Part shown: positions 8,872-18,676 of the stretch, piece by piece | How positions within the stretch are numbered: position 1 is the first letter of the stretch | Layout: each line of letters begins with the position of its first letter | Source of the DNA: Helicobacter trogontum | GTDB taxonomy: Bacteria; Campylobacterota; Campylobacteria; Campylobacterales; Helicobacteraceae | Assembly (NCBI RefSeq): GCF_000765905.2 | Contig: NZ_JRPL02000010.1 | Span: forward strand, 19,803-83,802 | Length of the DNA: 64,000 nucleotides | Reading direction: 5' to 3' | The notes under the pieces: generated by a model | Told to the model about the DNA's origin: nothing | The model's database searches: none | Seen by the model: only the letters and a program-made list of their open reading frames with translations | Made by a program: the position numbers and the translations under genes

Positions 8872-9189
8872 TTGTATATCCTTTTTTGCTGAAAAATAAA
8901 TCCTATTGTAGCATATTTATTGTGTGAATACCAATTTATTACACCTTGTAATTTTTGTGCATTCTTTTATAAATCACATTGCTTTGATCTATTCAACTTG
9001 CAATTTTCTTAAATTGATATGAAATATTTGTATAACTTTATCAATACTAAGATAACAAAATATGGAATATTTACCAATATGATTGGCAAAAAAGTTATTT
9101 ATTTTAAATAGATAATATATGGATTGGTTGCAAGATGAGTTTTGGGAATGAAGATTTCATTTTAGTCAAACACTACATGCAACAAAGTT
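8872..9189. other. 318-base intergenic region
   Basis: AT-rich. A minus-strand TACAAT at 8905-8910 may be the argB -10 box. A small dyad CCAATATGATTGG sits near 9075. I see no coding sequence. Confidence 0.5.
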
Positions 9190-10073
9190 TTAATACGCCC
9201 ATTCAACATGCAGTGATTTTACAAACATAATATCCCAATCGTTTTGCAACAATACTCGATAACCTTTTGTGTGTAGAAATGCTATAATTTGCTCCTTAGA
9301 TTCTGTATAGTTGTGTTCTATTGTCATAACACTAAAGCTATATTTATCAAAATCTATACCCCTTAGTACCTCCATTTCTCCACCCTCAACATCCAAAGTC
9401 ATAAAATCAATATGAAAGACATCTGGATAATTTTGCTTCACTTCATTAAAAGTTGCTGTTTGTACAGAAAAAGTTCTAGTTTGACCCAGCTCGTCAAGAC
9501 GCTTTTTGTGCGATTGTGTTAAATTTATTTCCAATGTATCAAGTGCAGAACAATTGGAATCTGAAGCCACAAGTGTTGTTGTGCCGACATTCTCAGAAAA
9601 TATAGCAAGATTATAGGTATCACATTTTCTATTTCTCTTTAAATCCTTAAAGGTTATTGGATTAGATTCAATACAAAACCCATTCCAACCCAAACGCTCA
9701 AACAAATAGCTATTGTTAATATTTATTCCATCATGTGCCCCAATATCAACAAAAAACCCATGTTTTTTTTGTAAAGGATGGAATACGCAAGCGCATCCTG
9801 TCCAAGCTGCCCACAAAACTTCTCGTTTTGCAAATTTGACAACCACAAAGAATCAACAAGATAACCGACTCGGTTTAATTTGTCCTGTATATTTAATAAT
9901 AAATCTTCATTATCGCATGTTTTTTTCTTGCGTTGATAAATTGGGATACCGAATAATTTATATCGTGTTCTTAGGGCATTTCTCAGTTGTTTCTTATGCA
10001 TTGCAAATACAGGAATGCCTAATACTTTTCTTACCTTCTTATTGGCACTATCCTCTTTGGTTATAAAGCCCAT
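9190..10073 (-). pseudogene. FkbM-family methyltransferase, frame-shifted at an A8 tract (probably phase-variable, OFF)
   Basis: Two overlapping minus-strand frames together make one 294-residue FkbM-type SAM methyltransferase. The first frame (from 10073) gives residues 1-about 101 ending YSILYKK. The second supplies HGFFVDIGAHDGININNSYL (SAM-binding glycine loop), FCIESNP and FMTLDVEGGEMEVLRG to the stop at 9190. They join in a run of eight A (coding strand; plus coordinates 9763-9770). With nine A the frame reads YKKKHGFFVDIG and is complete; with eight it shifts and stops at 9723. FkbM enzymes usually O-methylate sugars or lipids. No decay is seen elsewhere, so slipped-strand phase variation or an assembly error is likelier than an old pseudogene. 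Confidence 0.85.
9763..9770 (-). repeat. A8 homopolymer at the frameshift of the FkbM gene
   Basis: Eight T on the plus strand, eight A in the coding strand, exactly where the reading frame of the FkbM gene shifts. One extra A restores a full-length product. A length change by slippage would switch the gene. Confidence 0.75.
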
Positions 10074-10464
10074 ATCTAAATCCTTCTATTTGTAGTGTTG
10101 GCTATTCTACAAAAAAAAAAAACAATTCAAGTCTCGTGGCAAATTTAAATATTTGCAAAAAAGATGCTGCTAATAAGAAAATTAACAATATTTGCAAGCA
10201 GAATAAAAAGGATTTCACATTGACATTAACATGTATCAAAAGGGGTAAAAACATGTGAAATTTATCTATAAAGTTATTTATATGGTAATTTTATGGTCAA
10301 TATAATAAATATTTTATATATTTTTATTAAAGGTTCGTAATTATTAGCAATTAATTGATAAAAAATAAATAAAATGGCATGTTAATCTTTTACACGAATA
10401 AAAAATCAAAGTGTTACAAAATGATGAGTTCCTGTAAAAGTAATCCTATATAAGTGAGGTTAGA
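10074..10464. other. 391-base intergenic region with a homopolymer and an inverted repeat
   Basis: Very AT-rich region between divergent genes. It holds the A12 tract (10111-10122) and a 9-base inverted repeat, ATTTCACAT at 10212-10220 and ATGTGAAAT at 10253-10261, centred 41 bases apart. I found no coding sequence. Confidence 0.6.
10111..10122 (-). repeat. T12 (coding strand) tract upstream of the FkbM gene
   Basis: Twelve A on the plus strand, 38-49 bases upstream of the FkbM start. Long T tracts in this position alter promoter spacing of phase-variable genes in H. pylori. A promoter effect here is inferred from position only. Confidence 0.6.
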
Positions 10465-10725
10465 ATGACTATTGAAAATTTTGAGCATCAATTAAAGGTG
10501 CTAAAGTTAAAGAAAAAAGAATTTGCAGCAATGGTAAATGCAGGATATACTGGAGTTGTAGGTTGGAATTCTCGTGGCACAACACCTGAATGGGTAGATA
10601 GTTGGCTTGCAAATTATGCAAAAGCAAAAAAATATGACGAAATTAGAACAATCATAGAGGATAAGCTAGAGGCTGATGATAGAGAAGAAGATAGGGCGCA
10701 AATTTATGGAGGCATGAATATTTAA
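10465..10725 (+). CDS. Small helix-turn-helix-like protein
   Basis: 86-residue protein. The N-terminal half (FEHQLKVLKLKKKEFAAMVN, then AGYTGVVGWNSRG) has the spacing of a Cro/CI-type helix-turn-helix, with a tryptophan-containing recognition helix; TPEWVDSWLANYAKAKKYDE follows. Similar small HTH proteins occur in Campylobacterota and phages, but I cannot name a family with certainty. An AGTGAGG-like ribosome binding site precedes the ATG. It stands alone between large AT-rich gaps, next to the phase-variable FkbM gene. DNA binding is an inference. Confidence 0.65.
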   Translation: MTIENFEHQLKVLKLKKKEFAAMVNAGYTGVVGWNSRGTTPEWVDSWLANYAKAKKYDEIRTIIEDKLEADDREEDRAQIYGGMNI

Positions 10726-11178
10726 GATAAAATAACCTTGTATTACTTGTTGTAATTTTTAACTTTGCACTGATATATTGTGTGTTTCCCTCATTAAATA
10801 TTTCCTTTACCTATACCTGATAAATGGATATACTTGATGATTTAATATTAAGCTTTGTGTGGTCAGGGTAAAAAGCAGTCTAATATCTCTTGTTTAACTC
10901 ATATTAGAATAATAGGTAGAAAATGATAAATATTCCTATTAGTATTTTAACATTAACGCTATATAGCTATGTGGTTGCTAATCAATGACTTTATTAATAT
11001 AGATTATTACATTTGAACTTTTATGTGTAATTGTGCAAAGGTCAATATAAAAATATATGAAAACTTATATTTTCAAACTTTTATTTATTTAAACCCATCC
11101 CCCTACTCATATATATGAAAATAGACAATACGCATAATATAACCTTTAACTACTTTTTACAAAATTATTCTAGCCATA
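10726..11178. other. 453-base intergenic region without a recognised gene
   Basis: AT-rich gap between convergent genes (the HTH-like gene and the ABC ATPase). No open frame of coding quality, no clear terminator hairpin and no repeat that I could see. Confidence 0.55.
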
Positions 11179-11955
11179 TTATTCAAAATCAAAAATTGTT
11201 AAAAATTGTTTTGCTCTTTTAGTTTTTGGTGCTTTAAAGAATTGCATAGCCTCACCCTCCTCAGCTACAACACCACCATCAAAAAACATAACTCTATGAC
11301 TAATTGCTTCGGCAAACTTCATTTGATGTGTTACAATAACCATACTCATGCCATCAAGTGCTAGGGACTTTATCACCTCAAGCACTTCTTTAATCATTTC
11401 TGGATCTAAACTCGCAGTTACTTCATCAAAAAGCATAACTTTTGGATTCATGCAAAGACTACGAACGATTGCTACTCTCTGTTTCTGCCCTCCACTTAAA
11501 TCTCGCGGATAATGGTGTATTTTTTCTTCTAAACCAACTCGTCTTAGCCACTTTAAAGCATCTTCTATGGCATTTTCTTTAGTTTTTTTAAGTATCTTAC
11601 ATGGAGCCAACAAGATGTTGTCAAGCACATTTAAGTGCGGAAAAAGTTCGTAACTCTGAAAAACCATACCAATTTGCTGACGTAAAACACGCCAATTTGA
11701 ATTTACCCCTATATTTCTTCCATCAAAAATAATCTCACCAGAATCAATATTCTCAAGTCCATTAAGACATCGCAAGAATGTGCTTTTACCGCACCCACTA
11801 GGTCCTATAATTGAAACAACTTCACTCTCTCGGAGATAAAAATCAATACCTTTCAAGATTGGTATTTTACCTTGTGTTTTACTATTAAATGATTTATGTA
11901 GATTGCGAGTTTCTAGCAAAACTGCACCAGTATCATGATGATGTACCAAATCCAT
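11179..11955 (-). CDS. Polar amino-acid ABC transporter ATP-binding protein (GlnQ/HisP type)
   Basis: 258-residue ABC ATPase that would power a polar amino-acid importer at the inner membrane. Walker [11 protein letters not shown]-loop [10 protein letters not shown], signature LSGGQKQR, Walker B with [10 protein letters not shown], and the switch histidine in VIVTHQM. The [10 protein letters not shown] and [10 protein letters not shown] wording is typical of GlnQ/HisP/PEB1C relatives. No permease or binding-protein gene adjoins, so its partners must be elsewhere. It follows ftsZ by 47 bases on the same strand, but is unlikely to be functionally linked to it. Confidence 0.92.
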   Translation of the reverse strand: MDLVHHHDTGAVLLETRNLHKSFNSKTQGKIPILKGIDFYLRESEVVSIIGPSGCGKSTFLRCLNGLENIDSGEIIFDGRNIGVNSNWRVLRQQIGMVFQSYELFPHLNVLDNILLAPCKILKKTKENAIEDALKWLRRVGLEEKIHHYPRDLSGGQKQRVAIVRSLCMNPKVMLFDEVTASLDPEMIKEVLEVIKSLALDGMSMVIVTHQMKFAEAISHRVMFFDGGVVAEEGEAMQFFKAPKTKRAKQFLTIFDFE

Positions 11956-12002
11956 ACCTTTAAATATAGCACGATAGAGGCTTGTATTTATATCTGCAGC
12001 AC

Positions 12003-13205
12003 TTAATCTTTTTGATTTCTGATATATGTTGGCGTATCAAGATCATCTTCATCATAATCACCGCTACTAATTCGTGTTGACCTATGTATATAGATGTCTG
12101 GGGTTGTAGAAGTAAATAGACTTGGTTGATTCTGTACTGGTTGCTGCACATTTTCCTGCTGAATTTGTGACTGCGCTACTGGTTGTGGTTTTGTTGGAAC
12201 CTCATGCTGTTTATTTGTTTCAAAACCTGTTGCAATAATAGAAACACGTACTTTATCGACTTCAAAATCATCTCGCGGCATAGTTCCAAAAATAATATCA
12301 GCATCATCTCTTGCAGCTTCCTGAATGATCGCCATAGATTCAGAAATAGCAACAAATGGATAATTGGAATTAAACTCATAATTTACAATAACGCCCATGG
12401 AGCCATTAATAGACATATTGTCAAAGAGCGGTGAATGTATAGCATTTGTAATTGCGTCATCAGCCGCATTTTCGCCCTGCCCTTCGCCTATACCCATTAA
12501 TGCTAAACCTCTATGACTCATAACGGTACGTAAATCCTCGAAATCAACGTTAATTCCCTCATCAGAATTATTTAGGATAACGCTTGATATCCCATTCACA
12601 GCACGTGCAACAACATCATCAACATAACTCATGCTCTCTTTGTAACCCGTATTTTTACCAATTACACTAAGTAGTTTTGTATTAGGAATTACAACGATAG
12701 AATCGCATACTTCATGCAGTTCCTTTAATCCTTCCTCTGCCAACTTCGCACGACGACTACCCTCATAAGCAAAAGGTTTTGTAACAACACCAATTGTAAG
12801 TGCACCAGTTTCCTGTGCTGCTTTTGCAAAAACAGGTGCGGCACCAGTTCCAGTTCCTCCACCTAGCCCAGCAGCAATGATAATAAGATCTGAACCCTGA
12901 AGTGCATGCTTGATATCATCATAACTCTCTTCTGCAGCCTGTTTACCTTTTTCAGGTTTCATACCTGCACCTAAACCTTTTGTAAGTTTTTTACCTAAAA
13001 CAATATGGTTAGATACAGGGCTATTGTGCATATGTTGCACATCAGTATTTGCAATCATGAGACGAATGCTTGAAAAAGTACCTTTATTTTTTAAATGACG
13101 AATAGTGTTATTACCACCACCACCTACACCGACAACTGTTATAACTGGGGCATGTCCTATTTCTTCGTTTGGTATTTCTCGTAAATCTACTTCATTATTA
13201 TTCAT
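12003..13205 (-). CDS. ftsZ: Cell division GTPase FtsZ
   Basis: Tubulin-like GTPase that forms the Z-ring. GTP-binding signature [17 protein letters not shown]-terminal [17 protein letters not shown], synergy-loop region [15 protein letters not shown]. The C-terminal tail ends in [13 protein letters not shown], the conserved peptide that binds FtsA. A glutamine-rich linker (about residues 330-385) precedes it. The frame is open from 13223, directly after the ftsA stop, but AAGGGTG lies just upstream of the ATG at 13205, so I prefer that start. Third gene of the ppiD-like/ftsA/ftsZ cluster. Confidence 0.97.
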   Translation of the reverse strand: MNNNEVDLREIPNEEIGHAPVITVVGVGGGGNNTIRHLKNKGTFSSIRLMIANTDVQHMHNSPVSNHIVLGKKLTKGLGAGMKPEKGKQAAEESYDDIKHALQGSDLIIIAAGLGGGTGTGAAPVFAKAAQETGALTIGVVTKPFAYEGSRRAKLAEEGLKELHEVCDSIVVIPNTKLLSVIGKNTGYKESMSYVDDVVARAVNGISSVILNNSDEGINVDFEDLRTVMSHRGLALMGIGEGQGENAADDAITNAIHSPLFDNMSINGSMGVIVNYEFNSNYPFVAISESMAIIQEAARDDADIIFGTMPRDDFEVDKVRVSIIATGFETNKQHEVPTKPQPVAQSQIQQENVQQPVQNQPSLFTSTTPDIYIHRSTRISSGDYDEDDLDTPTYIRNQKD

Positions 13206-13223
13206 ATTTTCACCCTTAATCAT

Positions 13224-14609
13224 TTAAAATAAATCCCTACTCCAAGCTTTAAAGCGTTGTAAGAATGAGGGTTTTTCATCTCGTGAATCACTCGCATTCC
13301 CAACTTGATTTTCAGGAATATCAGCACTTGGCTGATCTAAATCTCGCAAATCTATCTGAAAATCAGAACTTGTTTGCATTGTTTGCGTCTGTGTCTCGTA
13401 ATTAGATTCTACCATATTTAACGCATTATGCCTACTCCTAATGTTATTTTGTGAATCTTTTTCATAGTTGGTAAAGTTTCCAGCCCCATAAAGTATAAGT
13501 CCTACAACAACAGAACTACTAGAATCCTTTAAATTATCAAATAAACCATCTATTTCAGTGGGACGTGCTAGCCGCACAGAAAGTGGACTAAAAGCAGCGG
13601 AGGCGAATTCTCTCATGCCTTTCAAGTTTGCCATTCCACCTGTGAGCACCACACCTGTAATCTGCTTCTTCAATCCACTCGTACCAATAGAATCTGACAA
13701 TATTCGCAACGTTTCTTTTACTCTATCGCCCATAACACAATATATATCACGCAGAGGGACATCAATAGTTTCTTCATTGTTGCCTATACGAGGTATTTCA
13801 AGCACCCTATTTTGCTCCTCTGCACTTGGCAATAAATTCCCAAATTTAATTTTAATTTCTTCTGCAACCTTTAATGGTGTATTGAGAAATCGTGCCATAT
13901 CGCTTGAAATATGATTGGAGCCTACACCTAAAAAATCATTATAACACATAGAATTGCCATCATATATCATAAGTTCACAAGTCTGTGCTCCCATATCAAT
14001 ACATGCAACACCTAAATCTTTCTCATCTTCATGTAAAACAGCGATAGAAGCCGCATAAGATGAAAGCACAATATTTTCAATTTCAACACCAGCTAGTCGA
14101 ATTGCTTTTTTGAGATTTTCTAAGCTCGCAGTTTGCACAGTAACAATGTGAGTGTCAACCTCCAAACGGCTACCTGTCATGCCTATTGGATCCTCTACGT
14201 GCTCCTTATCGTTTAACCTAAAATGGTGGGGAAGCACATGCACGATTGAATAATCCTTTGGAATCCCAGCATTATGTACAGCAAAACTCAAGGCAGCATT
14301 AATTGTGTCAATATTCACTTCTCTGTCCATGACGTTAGCACTACCACTTACATTTATGCTTTTTGTGTGTGCACCAGAAAGAGATACTATAGCTTTTGAA
14401 ACATCTACGCCAGCCATAAGCTTTGCTTCATGAATACTTTTTCTGATGGCACTACCCGCCTGCTCTATATTGACGATTGCACCCTTCTTAACACCTTGCG
14501 TTTTACATGTACCAGTTCCAATGATTTGGACATCAGAACCTCTCACATCAGCAATAATAGAGCAGATTTTCGTTGATCCAACATCAACACCTAGAATAAT
14601 CCTATTCAA
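13224..14609 (-). CDS. ftsA: Cell division protein FtsA
   Basis: Actin-like ATPase that tethers FtsZ to the membrane. 461 residues. Phosphate-1 motif LGVDVGSTKICSIIADV, the SHS2-type 1C subdomain around residues 80-160, phosphate-2 GVACIDMGAQTCELMIYDG, adenosine motif GVVLTGGMANLKGM. The last residues, FLQRFKAWSRDLF, form the amphipathic membrane-targeting helix. The start overlaps the upstream ppiD-like stop by 4 bases (ATGA), implying translational coupling. The ftsZ frame opens right behind it. Confidence 0.97.
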   Translation of the reverse strand: MNRIILGVDVGSTKICSIIADVRGSDVQIIGTGTCKTQGVKKGAIVNIEQAGSAIRKSIHEAKLMAGVDVSKAIVSLSGAHTKSINVSGSANVMDREVNIDTINAALSFAVHNAGIPKDYSIVHVLPHHFRLNDKEHVEDPIGMTGSRLEVDTHIVTVQTASLENLKKAIRLAGVEIENIVLSSYAASIAVLHEDEKDLGVACIDMGAQTCELMIYDGNSMCYNDFLGVGSNHISSDMARFLNTPLKVAEEIKIKFGNLLPSAEEQNRVLEIPRIGNNEETIDVPLRDIYCVMGDRVKETLRILSDSIGTSGLKKQITGVVLTGGMANLKGMREFASAAFSPLSVRLARPTEIDGLFDNLKDSSSSVVVGLILYGAGNFTNYEKDSQNNIRSRHNALNMVESNYETQTQTMQTSSDFQIDLRDLDQPSADIPENQVGNASDSRDEKPSFLQRFKAWSRDLF

Positions 14610-16237
14610 TTCTGCCTCCTGTAGTCGATAACCTTATAATGTTTCATGGCGTATTCAAGCATAGCATTTCTAAGATCCTTCACCTTTGCTTCTTGCAATG
14701 CTTCATCTTCTGCATTAGTAATATTTGTTAGATCTACGTAATTTGGCATCTTCTGCTTAGTCACTTTAAAAAGAAGTGCCCTGTCACTACCAAGAAATAC
14801 AACACCCTCCTGCTTATTATATCGCATAATATAGTCTAGCGCTTGTCGCATGTCTTGGGTACTTAGACCCAATGATAATAACTGTTTATAGGACTTACTA
14901 TCTTGTTCTTGCCATAACGATAAATGTATTGGTATAATATCACCCACACCCTTCTTATCTGCGTGTGCAAATCTATTATATATTATTTTTTTAAACTCTT
15001 CATTTCGCTTTTCTTCTATTAAATCACTATTGACAAGTTCCTTTGCTTTTTCAAAAGTAAGAGGCTGCTTTGGAATCTTTTCAATAACATATGGGACAAT
15101 CCAAAGGTTTTCAGCATATTCTAAAGGTGCTAACAAACCCTCGCCATTACGAATAGCAGCAACTAACGAAGAATATTCACTTTCATTATCGTTAAGCTTT
15201 AAAGTATATAGTGGGATATCCCGTAATGCCACGTCCTTAATATCCAAATCATCATCAAAGTGCTTTTGCATCAAAGATAGACTTTGATAGTCTAAAGGAG
15301 TGATAACATCGCTTGCCTTAATTTGTAAACTTTTATCGTTCTCAACAATTTTTTTATTTATAGTTACCATATAGGCACTTGCAAAACTCAAAATTGCTTT
15401 GTTGTAATCTGCCTTCACTTCATTCAAAGACTGTTCGAAAGATAAGTTATTATATTTGCTTTTATTATCTTGATAAAATTTCTCAAGCACATGCTCATCC
15501 GCACTAACTCGACTCATATCAAGAGCTATGTATACTATCTCATACTTCGCTGGTTCATAATATTTGCTCTTATTTTTTTCCCAATATGAATGTATCTGGG
15601 TATCTGTCGTTTGTAAAGTAGTATTTTTCAGTACAGATTCTTTTGTTAATAGCTTTAGTTCAACAAAATCTTCTATCTTGCCTGCACTTATAAAAGCATT
15701 TGTTTCAAGTGTAGCAACTGGCATTATCGGGAAATTCTGCATTTTCTCTTGCAATAAAGCTTTTGCTACAAACGCCTCGTAATCTGCAGAATTCCAACGA
15801 TTTGCCTGTAATAAATTTTCATATTGTTCCCTGTTGAACGTGTGAGTAGCATCCTGAAATTCAGGCGTATTAAGCAAGGTTTCTAGAATCTCATTTAAAG
15901 TTGCATTTACACCAATATCCTTTGCAACCATTTCTAACAGCTTTTCTTGAACCAAAATCCGAAATGCCTCTTGTTCAATTTCTGGTATAGGCTTACCATC
16001 ATCTAGCAATCCAGCTTGACGCATATATTCCGCCACATTGTCATAAATTTGATCGTATTTTCTTTGATATTCCTGGCGACTCACATATATATCACCCACT
16101 TTTGCAACACTATCACTTGATACAGCAGAAAAGCCACCGCCACCCCACTCTACCATGCTTGCAAATACTAATGCTAAAGCACTTACCCAAACGGTAATAA
16201 CCAGATACTTCTTGTGCTTTTGCATCCATTCTAGCAT
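14606..16237 (-). CDS. PpiD/SurA-N-type periplasmic chaperone or peptidyl-prolyl isomerase
   Basis: 543-residue membrane-anchored folding factor. One N-terminal transmembrane helix (about residues 11-30, LVITVWVSALALVFASMV) exposes the rest to the periplasm. A SurA-N-like region follows (VGDIYVSRQEYQRKYDQIYD, then IPEIEQEAFRILVQEKLL). The C-terminal half resembles a degenerate parvulin region; I cannot point to intact catalytic residues, so chaperone activity is safer than isomerase. It leads an operon with ftsA and ftsZ, the order I recall for HP0977-HP0979, and a TATAAT lies 73 bases upstream. Confidence 0.82.
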   Translation of the reverse strand: MLEWMQKHKKYLVITVWVSALALVFASMVEWGGGGFSAVSSDSVAKVGDIYVSRQEYQRKYDQIYDNVAEYMRQAGLLDDGKPIPEIEQEAFRILVQEKLLEMVAKDIGVNATLNEILETLLNTPEFQDATHTFNREQYENLLQANRWNSADYEAFVAKALLQEKMQNFPIMPVATLETNAFISAGKIEDFVELKLLTKESVLKNTTLQTTDTQIHSYWEKNKSKYYEPAKYEIVYIALDMSRVSADEHVLEKFYQDNKSKYNNLSFEQSLNEVKADYNKAILSFASAYMVTINKKIVENDKSLQIKASDVITPLDYQSLSLMQKHFDDDLDIKDVALRDIPLYTLKLNDNESEYSSLVAAIRNGEGLLAPLEYAENLWIVPYVIEKIPKQPLTFEKAKELVNSDLIEEKRNEEFKKIIYNRFAHADKKGVGDIIPIHLSLWQEQDSKSYKQLLSLGLSTQDMRQALDYIMRYNKQEGVVFLGSDRALLFKVTKQKMPNYVDLTNITNAEDEALQEAKVKDLRNAMLEYAMKHYKVIDYRRQN

Positions 16238-16309
16238 ATAAACTTCCTTTTAAAAGTAATAAAATTTAAAACAATAACAACTCATGTTTTTTGACTGAAA
16301 AGTGCCGCC

Positions 16310-16315
16310 ATTATA
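16310..16315 (-). promoter_or_regulatory. -10 box of the ppiD-like/ftsA/ftsZ operon
   Basis: TATAAT on the minus strand (CTGCTATAATGGC), 73 bases upstream of the first gene of the division operon. The leader would be about 65 bases. Confidence 0.6.
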
Positions 16316-16499
16316 GCAGAAAAAATAAAATATTTTGCAAGTTGAATGTTATTTTTTAGTTTTTAAATAGGCTTTATAGATGATTTGAAGCTATAGTAAT
16401 ATAGCCTAAATATTTGAGACTCAATTTAACATTATTGTAGTTTTTTGCAAAAAATAAACAACTAAGAATACTCTAACTTTACTCTTTGTGTTGCATGAT

Positions 16500-17138
16500 T
16501 TATTGCGGTTTAAAATTTGCTTTGCTTACGCAATATGCGGCTACAAAGCAATTGTTGCAAGTAGGTTTTAACGCTTTACACTGATATCTACCAAACAATA
16601 CAAAACCTTGATGTAAAATATTAAGATTATCTTTAAATATCTTTGTTAAATCTTTTTCTGTATCAATTGCTTTTTTACTATTACTTAAACCAAGCCGATG
16701 ACTAACTCGAAATACATGTGTATCAACTGCCATATAGTTCATACCTAAAAACTCACCCAATACAACATTAGCACTTTTTTGTCCAACACCATTAAGAGAC
16801 ATTAAGTCTTTTTGAGTTGTGGGAATCTCTCCATTAAATTCAGATTCCACTTTTTTAGCCATCGCAACAAGATTATGTGCCTTTGAATTAAAAAATGAAA
16901 CAGATTTTATAATTTCTGCGACATTTGCTGCGTCTGCCTTACTTAGCTCCCTTGTACTTGGATATATTTTAAATAGAGTAGGTGTTACCATATTTATCCG
17001 TTTATCCGTGCATTGTGCGGACAACATTACCGCTATAAGTAATTCATAAAGGTTTGTATAGCATAGCTCTGTCTGTGCATCTTTATAATGCTCTAAAAAT
17101 AAAGTTTTAATGTTAAAAATGCGCTCTTTTTTTGTCAT
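16500..17138 (-). CDS. nth: Endonuclease III
   Basis: DNA glycosylase/AP lyase that removes oxidised pyrimidines. 212 residues, normal length. Helix-hairpin-helix with the catalytic lysine: LNGVGQKSANVVLGEFLG. The catalytic aspartate lies in AVDTHVFRVSHRLGL. The C-terminal 4Fe-4S loop is C-x6-C-x2-C-x5-C (CKALKPTCNNCFVAAYC). Early conserved block MLSAQCTDKRINMVTP. It lies between the ftsZ and ftsEX clusters on the same strand. Confidence 0.96.
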   Translation of the reverse strand: MTKKERIFNIKTLFLEHYKDAQTELCYTNLYELLIAVMLSAQCTDKRINMVTPTLFKIYPSTRELSKADAANVAEIIKSVSFFNSKAHNLVAMAKKVESEFNGEIPTTQKDLMSLNGVGQKSANVVLGEFLGMNYMAVDTHVFRVSHRLGLSNSKKAIDTEKDLTKIFKDNLNILHQGFVLFGRYQCKALKPTCNNCFVAAYCVSKANFKPQ

Positions 17139-17215
17139 TTATACTCGCTTTTGCTTAATAATCAATTCACAATACTCATATTTCTTCCACTTAAAAGGTT
17201 GGCTAACTATGAAAA

Positions 17216-18676
17216 TTAATTTTTTGCCATAACTTCTACCGGATTAATATGTTTACCATTTTGCACGATCTCAAGATTTAGTTTTTCATTAATGCGTCCA
17301 ATGACATAACCTTTTTTTACAATAAAACCTTTCTTTAATGTTGGAGCAATCTTATCAATCATGGAATAAATTGTATGCATTGAATTTGCATGTTCTACAA
17401 CAACCACTTTTTTTAATCCAGGCATTTCCTCTGCGTAAATGACCTTTCCATCCATAATATTATATACCTGCACATCATTTTTTCTTGATTTTAGCACCAC
17501 ACCATTATTAAAGATCTTAATTTTATAGGCTGGATCAATATAATCACCAAATGCTTGTTCTATAATATAAGAATCAAGTGGTGCACCCGCTCTTTTGCCT
17601 GTATATCTTGCAGTTTCTGGACGCTGATATACACTATCAACACGCTTTAATTCTTCAAAGCTATTAATCGTGTTTGAAGCCTCAGCAGAACTCAAAGCTG
17701 CATCATATTTTCTTTGTATTGCCTGATTTTGTTCACCTAAAAACTGCTGTGCCTTTTTACTATCTGTTTTTGCAATCTTTTCTGCCTCTGCTTTTGCAAT
17801 CTTTTCTGCCTCTGCTTTTGCCAATGCTGCTTTTTTCTTTTCTTCTTCTATCTTTCTTTTGCGTTCTCTCTCAAGCTTGGCTAATCTCTCCCTTTCAAGC
17901 TTGGCTAATCTCTCTGCTTCTTGTTTTTTACGGATCTCTTCTTGTGTATTTTTCTTTAAAATGTTTAATTGCCCTAAAAGCTTGTCAAGCTCTTTTTTTT
18001 GCATCTCAATAGCTTTTAACCTCTGATTATATACTTGCATCTCATTACGCATATTATCTACCAAAATTTTTTGTTTACCTATCATTGTTTGCAGATCTTG
18101 ATGTCTTGTTTCTTGTGTTGTGATAATTTGAGTTACTTCTTTGATACTACTATTAATATCATTAATTTGTCGAAGTATATTTCTTTGCTGTTTTTCAATT
18201 TGTGTAATTTCATTTGTTGTTTGTTTTTTTAAAATCTTAAAAGCTTCTCTTGTTACCATATCTTCAAGATTCAAGCTTTCTTCATCATCAAGCACATATG
18301 CAATGGTCATATGTTGTAAGATTAAATTTGAGAGTTTTGTTTGAGATTGACTAAGAGATTCATTAAGTACAGCAAGATTATCCTTAAGAGTTTGCAATTT
18401 TGCTTCTTGAGTTTTATTCTGATCCTTATTATTTTCGATATTCCTTGCAAGATTTTGAATCTCTGCATCAAGCTTTTTGATTTGCTGCATATTATTATTA
18501 ATATTTTGTCCCAACGTGCTTAATTTTAAATTGAGATTTGCTCTTTGTTTATCAATATTGCTTTTTTGTGCCTCATTTTTTTGTATATTTTGATTAATTT
18601 CATTTAAATCTGCAGCCACGACACCACGACATAAAAGTATGCCAAAAACGATAAATTGCGCAAGGCCTTTTCTCAT
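17216..18676 (-). CDS. envC: EnvC-type murein hydrolase activator (coiled coil plus degenerate LytM domain)
   Basis: Periplasmic protein of about 486 residues: signal peptide (AQFIVFGILLCRGVVAA), then a coiled coil to about residue 320, then a C-terminal LytM/M23 domain. The metal ligands are missing: the first motif reads FGDYIDPAYKIKIFNNG rather than HxGxD, and HxH is replaced by LEIVQNG. That is the hallmark of EnvC-like activators rather than endopeptidases. The coiled coil contains tandem 24-base repeats. I moved the start from 18715 to 18676, where ATG overlaps the ftsX stop as ATGA. With ftsE and ftsX it completes an FtsEX-EnvC module for septal wall cleavage. Confidence 0.88.
   Translation of the reverse strand: MRKGLAQFIVFGILLCRGVVAADLNEINQNIQKNEAQKSNIDKQRANLNLKLSTLGQNINNNMQQIKKLDAEIQNLARNIENNKDQNKTQEAKLQTLKDNLAVLNESLSQSQTKLSNLILQHMTIAYVLDDEESLNLEDMVTREAFKILKKQTTNEITQIEKQQRNILRQINDINSSIKEVTQIITTQETRHQDLQTMIGKQKILVDNMRNEMQVYNQRLKAIEMQKKELDKLLGQLNILKKNTQEEIRKKQEAERLAKLERERLAKLERERKRKIEEEKKKAALAKAEAEKIAKAEAEKIAKTDSKKAQQFLGEQNQAIQRKYDAALSSAEASNTINSFEELKRVDSVYQRPETARYTGKRAGAPLDSYIIEQAFGDYIDPAYKIKIFNNGVVLKSRKNDVQVYNIMDGKVIYAEEMPGLKKVVVVEHANSMHTIYSMIDKIAPTLKKGFIVKKGYVIGRINEKLNLEIVQNGKHINPVEVMAKN
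17768..17815 (-). repeat. 24-base tandem repeat in envC coiled coil
   Basis: Two and a third copies of a 24-base unit encoding KAEAEKIA on the minus strand (17768-17791, 17792-17815). Whole-unit change would alter the coiled coil by 8 residues without breaking the frame. Confidence 0.7.
17871..17914 (-). repeat. Second 24-base tandem repeat in envC
   Basis: TCAAGCTTGGCTAATCTCTC at 17871-17890 and again at 17895-17914, encoding two copies of LAKLERER. In-frame like its neighbour at 17768. Confidence 0.7.

Noticed and set aside
9713..10066. 117-residue plus-strand ORF opposite the FkbM gene
   Set aside because: Antisense to a coding region that has clear motifs; no ribosome site.
13558..13914. 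118-residue plus-strand ORF inside ftsA
   Set aside because: Antisense shadow of the FtsA ATPase region.
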